11,598 bases of DNA. Origin: an uncultured Clostridia bacterium. GTDB taxonomy: Bacteria > Bacillota > Clostridia > Christensenellales > Borkfalkiaceae. This document shows positions 6,066 to 11,598 of this stretch, piece after piece. The notes below the pieces were generated by a model. It was given only the letters and a program-made list of their open reading frames with translations. It did no database searches and was not told where the DNA came from. The stretch is taken from NCBI GenBank assembly GCA_944354085.1, contig CALVPW010000108.1, positions 1-11,598 of the forward strand, in the 5' to 3' direction. A program made the position numbers and the translations under genes. Every line of letters begins with the position of its first letter. The stretch's first letter is position 1.

Positions 6066-7703
6066 TCACGCGCCGATGCAGCTTTGGATGCGGGCGCGCG
6101 CCTTTTCTTCGCCCATGATCTGCATGATCGACCAAAGATCGGGCGTGTTCGCCCTGCCCGTCACGGCGATGCGCAGCACTTCCGCCACGTCCGAAACGCT
6201 GCCTTTATAGGCGGCGGGATCGGCTTTGTAGTCGCGCATCTCGGCGGCAAATCCCAACGACGCCGCCACTTCTTTGACCTTCGAAAACCATACCTGCGCG
6301 TCGTCCGAAGCGTCGTATGTCTGTAAAAACGCCTGTAAAACTGCGTCCCGCGTGGCGTTATCGACGCGGTAGGCATCCTCCTGCACCCTCTCGCCGAAGA
6401 AGTATCCGATCATGGAGAGCGCCTGTTTTGCGGTGACGAAGTCCTTGCGGCGCTTCTTCCCGCCGATGCCCATGCAAAGCGAGAGCACCTTCAAAAGATA
6501 CGCCTCGTCCGCAAAATACGCCCGCTGCGGCTCGCTGCCGTATGCGAACGCCCACGCCCGCAAAAACGCGAGCATCTCCTCGGCGGTCAGCGCGGAAAGC
6601 TCGGTCTTGGAGATATCGTTGAGCTTATCGAGGTCGAACAGCGCGCCGCTTTTGCTCATCTTGCGGATATGGAAGGGAAATTCTTCGAGCGGCTTTTCGG
6701 GAAATTTGCGGTGCCACTCTTCAAAATCCGAATTGAGCAGCGTGAGCATGTACACCTTGACCGCGTGCGGGTGGTAGCCCTCCTGCCTGTAATAGGAGAG
6801 CGACAGCTCGGGATCCTTGCGCTTGGAGAGCTTGCGCTTGGAAGCGCCGTCCATCTTCATGAGCGAACAGTTGTGCCCGTATTTGGGACGGCGGAACCCT
6901 AAAACGTCAAACAGTTCGAGGTGGATGGGCAGCGACGCCAGCCACTCCTCGCCGCGGATGACGAGCGTCGTCCGCATGAGATGATCGTCGACGGCGTGCG
7001 CGAAATGATACGTCGGGATGCCGTCCGATTTTAAGATGACAACGTCCTGATCGTTTTCGGTAACAGTCACGTCGCCCTTGATCTCGTCGTGGAAGGTGAA
7101 CTTATGCGAGGCGTCCCCCATCGATCTGAGACGGATGACGTAAGGTTTGCCCGCGTCGAGCGCGGCATAGATCTCCTCCTCGGAAAGGCTGCGGCATTTT
7201 GCGTACTTCCCGTAATAGCCCGTGATCGCCTTGTTCGCCGTCTGCTCTTCGCGGAGCGCGGCGAGCTCCTCTTCCGTACAAAAACAGGGATACGCGCGCC
7301 CCTTTTTGATGAGCGCGCGGGCGTAGGCGCGGTAGATCTCCGCACGCTGCCGCTGGTACCACGGCGCGTACGTCTCGTCCCCGCCGATCTCGGCGCCTTC
7401 ATCGAAGCTGATATCGAAATATTCGAGCGCGGAGATGACCGCCTCCACGGCGCCGTCCACCTTGCGCTTCAGATCGGTATCCTCGATGCGCAAAAAGAGC
7501 ACGCCGCCGCTTTGGTGCGCGATGCGCTCGTTGGCGATGGCAACGAAAAGATTGCCCAGATGGATAAAGCCCGTCGGCGAGGGCGCAAGGCGCGTGACCT
7601 CGGCATTTGCGGGCAGATCGCGGGGCGGGTAGCGTTTTTCGTATGTCTCTAAGGGAGGAAACTCCCCGGGGATGAGACGGGATGCAAGTTTTTCGAGATC
7701 CAT
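6066..7703 (-). CDS. gltX: Glutamate--tRNA ligase, N-terminally extended form
   Basis: A 545-residue class I aminoacyl-tRNA synthetase that charges tRNA with glutamate. The HIGH motif is H48-L-G-N51 within RLAPSPTGFIHLGN, and the KMSKS-type loop is KLSKR (291-295). IRGEEWLASLP (249-259) and LRIEDTD (71-77) are the family's active-site strands. C140-x-C142 and C170 are placed like the zinc ligands of E. coli GluRS. The catalytic core is preceded by about 34 extra residues (ending YPPRDLPANAEV), and the KLSKR loop is followed by KDPELS instead of the usual histidine/glycine-containing run; both traits occur in a clostridial GluRS subgroup as I remember it. Start ATG 7703 has AAGGA seven bases upstream. 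It lies 10 bases after panE. Whether it also charges tRNA-Gln cannot be judged. Confidence 0.94.
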   Translation of the reverse strand: MDLEKLASRLIPGEFPPLETYEKRYPPRDLPANAEVTRLAPSPTGFIHLGNLFVAIANERIAHQSGGVLFLRIEDTDLKRKVDGAVEAVISALEYFDISFDEGAEIGGDETYAPWYQRQRAEIYRAYARALIKKGRAYPCFCTEEELAALREEQTANKAITGYYGKYAKCRSLSEEEIYAALDAGKPYVIRLRSMGDASHKFTFHDEIKGDVTVTENDQDVVILKSDGIPTYHFAHAVDDHLMRTTLVIRGEEWLASLPIHLELFDVLGFRRPKYGHNCSLMKMDGASKRKLSKRKDPELSLSYYRQEGYHPHAVKVYMLTLLNSDFEEWHRKFPEKPLEEFPFHIRKMSKSGALFDLDKLNDISKTELSALTAEEMLAFLRAWAFAYGSEPQRAYFADEAYLLKVLSLCMGIGGKKRRKDFVTAKQALSMIGYFFGERVQEDAYRVDNATRDAVLQAFLQTYDASDDAQVWFSKVKEVAASLGFAAEMRDYKADPAAYKGSVSDVAEVLRIAVTGRANTPDLWSIMQIMGEEKARARIQSCIGA

Positions 7704-7713
7704 GGCAAAATCC

Positions 7714-8673
7714 TTAAAAAAGTTTGAGCGTATCGGGCGCGATCTCCGCGAACCCGTTCTCCACGTCGTGTACGAGCGCGACGGCGCGTTCGAGCATGGG
7801 CGTCGGCACGCCGACCGCCTGCCCCGCCTTCACCGCGGCGCCCGCCACGAAATCGACGTCGCACCGCTTGCCCGCGCGGATGTCGCGCAGCATGCCCGAG
7901 CGCGTCTCGCGGTAGGCGCGGAACGCCGCAGGCAGCAAAAGTTTTGCAAAACGCCCGCCGAAGATCTTAAAAAGATCGTGCCCGTTTAAGGGAAGGCGGG
8001 TGCAGCCGTACGCCTTGGCGACGGCAAGCACTTCGCGCATGAGCGCGAGCAAAAGCGCTTTGTGTTTTTTGGAAAGTTCGTAAAAGGTCAGCCCCGAGAC
8101 CGCCGAAAGCGTGGAAAACGCGGCGTTCACGGCAAGTTTTGCAAAGCGTATCTCTTTGAGATCGCCCGTTGTGAGCGTTCCCGCATGTGCGAAGACGGGC
8201 GCGAGCTCTGAAAGGCGCTCCCCCTTGCCAAACGCGCCGAGCGAAAGATGAAATCCCGTTGCGCTCGTGACGCGGACGACGCCCGGGCGAACGTTCTCCG
8301 CGCTCCATGAGAGGGTGCAGCCGTACACGCGGTCGGCGCCGAAGGTCTTGGCAAGCTCTGCCTCGGGCAGCCCGTTCTGCACGGTGACGAGCGCGCCGTC
8401 CTCCTTTAAGAACTGCTTCAAAAAGAGGGATGCGGCATGATTCTCCCGCTGTTTGACGGCGAGGATGATCACGTCGTACTGCCCCTGCATCTCCGAAGGA
8501 AGTTTCGCGCGTACCTTGACGCAGCGGGTGAGCGCGCCTTCGATGATGGCGCCCTCCGCATTCATCGCCGCGGCATGCGCCGCGTTGTGCGTGACAAAAT
8601 CCAAGGACATTTCGTCCAACAAAACGCCGAGCGACGTTCCCATCGCCCCGGCGCCGTAAATACACATTCTCAT
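7714..8673 (-). CDS. panE: Ketopantoate reductase family protein (2-dehydropantoate 2-reductase)
   Basis: A 319-residue NADPH-dependent reductase of the ApbA/PanE family, expected to reduce ketopantoate to pantoate for coenzyme A synthesis. The nucleotide fold opens with YGAGAMG (6-12), followed by AVKQ (72-75) and VQNGL (98-102). K179 in RFAKLAVNAAFSTLSAVSG lies where the catalytic lysine is found, with N183 close after. The C-terminal helical domain has the MLRDIRAGK (261-269) and GVPTPM (288-293) marks. Where E. coli PanE has the substrate-binding glutamate (in EID), this protein has D272 (DVD), so activity on ketopantoate is likely but not certain; many family members act on other 2-oxoacids. 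The start ATG overlaps the upstream stop as ATGA; a second ATG at 8667 would shorten it by two residues. Confidence 0.85.
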   Translation of the reverse strand: MRMCIYGAGAMGTSLGVLLDEMSLDFVTHNAAHAAAMNAEGAIIEGALTRCVKVRAKLPSEMQGQYDVIILAVKQRENHAASLFLKQFLKEDGALVTVQNGLPEAELAKTFGADRVYGCTLSWSAENVRPGVVRVTSATGFHLSLGAFGKGERLSELAPVFAHAGTLTTGDLKEIRFAKLAVNAAFSTLSAVSGLTFYELSKKHKALLLALMREVLAVAKAYGCTRLPLNGHDLFKIFGGRFAKLLLPAAFRAYRETRSGMLRDIRAGKRCDVDFVAGAAVKAGQAVGVPTPMLERAVALVHDVENGFAEIAPDTLKLF

Positions 8674-9176
8674 ATCTGAAATCCCGTGGCAGCCGCGATC
8701 GCCGCCACCGTTTCGTCGATGGTCTGCCCGTCGCAGCAGACGGTGACATCGGCGTATTTTTCATAGAGCGGGACCCGCTCCGCGTACAGATCGTGCAGCG
8801 TAAGAACGTCGCCGCGCATCACCACACCGCGCTTTTCGAGGCTGGGGATCCTGCGCGAGACTTCCTCCTCGCCAAGTTGCAGATAGACGATCGTGCCCAG
8901 CTTTTTCAGATGCTCCATCGCGCGGGGAGAATAGCATACGCTCCCGCCCGTTGCGATGACGCAGCGCATGGCGGCGATCCCCGCATTCACGCGCTCTTCG
9001 ATGGCAAGAAACCCCTCCGCGCCCTCTTTTTGTATGATCGCCGAGAGCAGCGCGCCCTGTTCCCCCTGAATGATGAGGTCGGTATCGATAAAGCCGTATC
9101 CGATGCGCTTTGCGAGCAATACGCCCGCCGTACTTTTGCCCGAAGACGGCATGCCGATGAGGATAAGATCGTCCAT
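8670..9176 (-). CDS. Shikimate-kinase-like P-loop kinase
   Basis: A 168-residue small kinase of the AroK fold. Walker A is GMPSSGKS (8-15), DTD (31-33) holds the magnesium/substrate aspartates, ATGGS (75-79) is the glycine-rich loop, and R134 in ERVPLYEKYAD matches the conserved C-terminal arginine. Length and order fit shikimate kinase, which phosphorylates shikimate at the 3-hydroxyl in aromatic amino-acid synthesis. However, the shikimate-binding F-R-x-x-E motif reads F56-L57-A-I-E60, so its arginine is absent, and the GGG loop is GGS. The true substrate is therefore uncertain and I give no symbol. The start is ATG 9176: the longer frame would cross the promoter, and the next Met would remove the first strand of the fold. 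No ribosome site precedes it. First gene of the five-gene operon, overlapping panE by 4 bases. Confidence 0.82.
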   Translation of the reverse strand: MDDLILIGMPSSGKSTAGVLLAKRIGYGFIDTDLIIQGEQGALLSAIIQKEGAEGFLAIEERVNAGIAAMRCVIATGGSVCYSPRAMEHLKKLGTIVYLQLGEEEVSRRIPSLEKRGVVMRGDVLTLHDLYAERVPLYEKYADVTVCCDGQTIDETVAAIAAATGFQI

Positions 9177-9183
9177 AAAAATT

Positions 9184-9212
9184 ATTATACCGCATCTGTA
9201 TGCAAATGTCAA
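9184..9212 (-). promoter_or_regulatory. Perfect consensus sigma-A promoter of the five-gene operon
   Basis: Minus strand: -35 TTGACA (9212-9207), 17-base spacer, -10 TATAAT (9189-9184), a 12/12 consensus match at the ideal spacing. Only seven bases lie between the -10 and the ATG at 9176, so the predicted transcript start is the A of that ATG or the base before it. The transcript should be leaderless. The 82 bases to the opposing secG -35 hold an A/T-run hairpin (9241-9254) and a GCGGG/CCCGC pair (9261-9265, 9280-9284), neither clearly functional. Confidence 0.88.
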
Positions 9213-9294
9213 TCGCAAGCGCCGCCTATCCGCGCACACGGCAAAAAAATTTGCGCCGCCGCGGGAAGAATTTATAAAACCCGCCCAAAAAAAG

Positions 9295-9323
9295 TTGTCT
9301 TTTCCCTGCCGATGTGGTATACT
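9295..9323 (+). promoter_or_regulatory. Predicted extended -10 promoter of secG
   Basis: -35 TTGTCT (9295-9300), 17-base spacer, -10 TATACT (9318-9323) preceded by TGG, giving the extended -10 form TGnTATACT. The predicted start is near 9330, leaving a leader of about 22 bases with AAAAGGA before the secG ATG. It is back-to-back with the operon promoter at 9184-9212. Confidence 0.8.
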
Positions 9324-9351
9324 GTTTCCCGTATTTTAGAAAAAGGAATGC

Positions 9352-9675
9352 ATGACTGTGTTGAACTTACTTGTTCCCGCTACTTTCTACCGTCCCGAAC
9401 TCGAAACGGTATATTACGCCATCAACTACACGCTGATCGCGCTCATGGCGATCGCCGCGATCGCTGCGATCGTCCTCGTGATGCTGCAGCCCGGCAACTC
9501 GCAGGGTATCGACGCGCTCGGCGGCACGAGCGAGACCTTTTACGGAAAGAACAAAGGCCGCTCGCTCGAATCCAAACTCAAAATGTGGACGATCATCTGC
9601 CTCGCCGTACTTGCCGTGCTTGCGATCGTCTTCTTTATCCTGCAGATCCCCTCGATCTGGGGCGAAGTGCTCTAA
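9352..9675 (+). CDS. secG: Protein translocase subunit SecG
   Basis: A 107-residue membrane protein with two hydrophobic helices (about 24-45 and 80-98). The loop between them carries the SecG marks: VMLQPGNSQGIDALGG (43-58), then a TFYGKN run (62-67) and a lysine-rich stretch before the second helix (compare 'LLQ..K..G...GG....FG.........K.T'). SecG is the small accessory subunit of the SecYEG channel. About 20 residues precede the first helix, where most SecG proteins begin at once with the helix, so it is longer than the usual 70-80 residues. AAAAGGA lies four bases before the ATG; another ATG at 9348 is in a different frame. Its own promoter is visible, and rnr follows after a hairpin. 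Confidence 0.92.
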   Translation: MTVLNLLVPATFYRPELETVYYAINYTLIALMAIAAIAAIVLVMLQPGNSQGIDALGGTSETFYGKNKGRSLESKLKMWTIICLAVLAVLAIVFFILQIPSIWGEVL

Positions 9676-9694
9676 GCGAACTGAACAACAACCG

Positions 9695-9725
9695 AACGGG
9701 CGGCATTTTCGTGCAGCCCGTTTTT
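9695..9725 (+). terminator. Hairpin with T-run between secG and rnr
   Basis: ACGGGC, a G/A mismatch, GCA, loop TTTTCG, TGC, then GCCCGT, followed directly by TTTT. Outer pairing is 9696-9701 with 9716-9721, with a 3-bp inner stem. It has the form of an intrinsic terminator but with a mismatch and a short T-run, so partial read-through into rnr is likely. I see no convincing promoter between it and rnr. Confidence 0.72.
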
Positions 9726-9748
9726 AATACTTTTTCAAGAGAAAAAAT

Positions 9749-11598
9749 ATGGACGCAAAACGATCGTTACTGCAAAAGATAAAAGACGGCTCCTTTGCCC
9801 TGCTCACGGGCGAAGAGATCGCCAAAAAGCTCCGCTTAAAAGGCAAAGCCGCCGCGGGGCTCGAAGATATGCTGACAAGTTTATGCCGCGCGGGCGAGCT
9901 CCTGCGCGATCTGAAAGGCAGAGTGGGTACGGCGGAACAGTTCCGCGCGACGACGGGCACCATCTCCGGCAACGAACGCGGCTTCGGCTTTTTCGTGCCC
10001 GACGACGGCAGCGAAGACCTGTTCATCCCCCACCGCGCCCTCAAAGGCGCTTTTCACGGCGACAGCGTGCTCGCCTTCCGCAAAGGCGGCAGAGCGGGCG
10101 ACGAAGGCGAAGTGCTCGCCGTATTAAAGCGCGGGCGGACGCAGCTCGTGGGGCTCTTCACGCGCGAACGCAGCGGCGGATACGTACACCCCGACGAAAA
10201 GAAGTTCCATTCGGATATCTTTATCCCCAGCGACCGCACCAAGGGCGCGGCGGGCGGCAGCAAAGTCGTCGTGCGGGTGTATCACTTCGAAGGCAAGATG
10301 CCCAAGGGCGAGATCGTGGAGGTGCTCGGGGAAGGCGGCGACTTCTTCGTGGAGGAGAAGGCGCTCATCCGCGCGCACGATCTCAAAGAGGAATTCCCGC
10401 CCGAAGTGCTCGCAGCCGCCGAACGGCAGGCGGAGCGCTCCCCGCTCGACGATCTCGGCGGAAGAGTCGACCTTAGGGATGAACTCATCATCACGGTGGA
10501 CGGCGAAGACACGCGCGACATCGACGACGCCATCTCCATCCGCAAGGAAAACGGGAAATATTACCTCGGCGTGCACATCGCAGACGTCACCCACTACGTA
10601 ACATGGAAGAGCGAGATCGATAAAGAGGCGTTCTCCCGCGGGACGAGCGTCTACTTTCCCGACCGCGTTCTGCCCATGCTCCCCACCGCCCTCTCCAACG
10701 ATATCTGTTCGCTGAACGAGGGCGTGCCCCGTCTCACCCTCTCCTGCTTTATGACGGTGGACGGGCGCGGGAAGGTGCTCGAACGCAGCGTTGCGCCCTC
10801 CGTCATCTGCTCCCGCCACCGCATGACCTACACCGACGTGACGGCGATCGCCGAAGGCTACCGCGAGGCGCGCGACCGCTATCCCGACCTCATCGGCTTC
10901 GTCGAGACGGCAACGGAGCTCACCAAGATCTTAAAACGCGCCCGCGAGAGCCGCGGCGGCGTGGCTCTCGACGTGAAAGAGGCGAAGATCTTGTACGAGG
11001 ACGGGAAGATCACCATCCCCGACTATAAGCGCACCATCTCGCACGAGATGATCGAACAGTTCATGGTGCTCGCCAACGAGAGCGTTGCGACCATCATGAC
11101 CGAGCGCAAGATGCCCTTCGTGTACCGCGTGCACGAGCGCCCGAGCGAGGACAAGGCAAAGGACTTCCACACCTTTTTGACGGAGGCGGGCGTGCATCCC
11201 AAATTCGACCCTTCTGCCGTGAGCCCCGCCGACTACCGCGATCTTTTGCGCTCTTTGGAGGATTCCCCGCTCTACTCGCTCGTCAACCGCGTGATGCTGC
11301 GGTCGATGATGAAGGCGGTCTATTCGCCCGAAAATGTGGGGCACTTCGGCTTGGCGTCCGACTGCTATTGCCACTTCACTTCCCCCATCCGCCGCTATCC
11401 CGATCTTTGCATCCACCGCATCATCAAGGAGAGCCTCTCCGATCCCGAGAAGACGCGCGAGACCTACAAAAAATTCGTGACGGAGGCGGCGACGCGTTCC
11501 TCCGCCTGCGAACGCAACGCCACGGAGGCGGAACGCGACGTGGACGCCCTGTATACCGTGGCGTATATGCAGGATAAGATCGGGGAAGAATACGAGGC
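9749..11598 (+). CDS. rnr: Ribonuclease R (3' end outside window)
   Basis: 616 residues are visible and the frame is open at the window edge. RNase R is a processive 3'-to-5' exoribonuclease that degrades structured RNA and works with tmRNA-SmpB in ribosome rescue. Order: an N-terminal winged-helix-like region (1-60), a first cold-shock domain (about 68-112, GTISGNERGFGFFVP), a second one (about 135-195), then the RNB catalytic domain. The catalytic aspartates are D251, D257, D259 and D260 in DGEDTRDIDDAI, and the conserved SPIRRYPDL run (545-553) contains the catalytic arginine. The C-terminal S1 domain must lie beyond the edge. ATG 9749 has a weak AAGAG ribosome site seven bases upstream. 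secG-rnr is a known Firmicute pairing, often followed by smpB, which may lie just outside. Confidence 0.95.
   Translation, partial: MDAKRSLLQKIKDGSFALLTGEEIAKKLRLKGKAAAGLEDMLTSLCRAGELLRDLKGRVGTAEQFRATTGTISGNERGFGFFVPDDGSEDLFIPHRALKGAFHGDSVLAFRKGGRAGDEGEVLAVLKRGRTQLVGLFTRERSGGYVHPDEKKFHSDIFIPSDRTKGAAGGSKVVVRVYHFEGKMPKGEIVEVLGEGGDFFVEEKALIRAHDLKEEFPPEVLAAAERQAERSPLDDLGGRVDLRDELIITVDGEDTRDIDDAISIRKENGKYYLGVHIADVTHYVTWKSEIDKEAFSRGTSVYFPDRVLPMLPTALSNDICSLNEGVPRLTLSCFMTVDGRGKVLERSVAPSVICSRHRMTYTDVTAIAEGYREARDRYPDLIGFVETATELTKILKRARESRGGVALDVKEAKILYEDGKITIPDYKRTISHEMIEQFMVLANESVATIMTERKMPFVYRVHERPSEDKAKDFHTFLTEAGVHPKFDPSAVSPADYRDLLRSLEDSPLYSLVNRVMLRSMMKAVYSPENVGHFGLASDCYCHFTSPIRRYPDLCIHRIIKESLSDPEKTRETYKKFVTEAATRSSACERNATEAERDVDALYTVAYMQDKIGEEYE

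Noticed and set aside
5382..6326. 314-residue open frame on the plus strand, across thyA and the end of gltX
   Set aside because: It is a shadow of two well-identified genes and spans their junction; no family pattern is visible.
8793..9782. 329-residue open frame on the plus strand, across the kinase gene and secG
   Set aside because: It covers two promoters and runs out of frame through secG, with no domain pattern.
1..11598. CRISPR arrays, tRNA or rRNA genes, insertion sequences, prophage or defence genes
   Set aside because: I looked for spaced repeats, transposase or integrase motifs and tRNA-like ends by eye and found none; almost all the sequence is explained by housekeeping and sporulation genes.

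Overview
This is a GC-rich stretch of bacterial chromosome with densely packed, mostly co-directional genes. The linked sporulation genes yabP and yabQ next to a divIC-like gene, and secG followed by rnr, are arrangements known from endospore-forming Firmicutes. Base composition and protein style suggest a GC-rich member of Clostridia. I cannot name the genus from sequence alone.

Layout, left to right. (1) Positions 1-96, plus strand: the C-terminal end of an XRE-type helix-turn-helix regulator. It converges on the next block. (2) Positions 133-2696, minus strand: yabP, yabQ, divIC-like, a Ppx/GppA phosphatase and an M50 membrane zinc protease. All four junctions overlap or nearly abut, so this is one translationally coupled operon joining spore-envelope functions, cell division, polyphosphate or alarmone turnover and intramembrane proteolysis. 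(3) Positions 2720-4671, minus strand: the ribosome-associated GTPase typA as a single-gene unit with its own promoter and terminator. (4) Positions 4692-9212, minus strand: a five-gene operon of shikimate-kinase-like gene, panE-like ketopantoate reductase, gltX, thyA and folA. It starts at a perfect consensus housekeeping promoter placed so close to the first start codon that the mRNA should be leaderless, and it ends at a strong terminator. thyA and folA form a closed cycle: the synthase makes dihydrofolate and the reductase returns it to tetrahydrofolate. (5) Positions 9295-11598, plus strand: secG, a hairpin, then rnr (RNase R), which runs off the window. The start regions of blocks 4 and 5 face each other across about 175 bases.

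Nearly everything belongs to known families, and I see no phage, transposon, CRISPR or defence genes. The points most worth a second look are the predicted leaderless start of the five-gene operon, the missing substrate-binding arginine in its shikimate-kinase-like first gene, the terminator and 19-bp dyad that fill the only space where the sporulation operon could have its promoter, and the M50 protease coupled to that operon.
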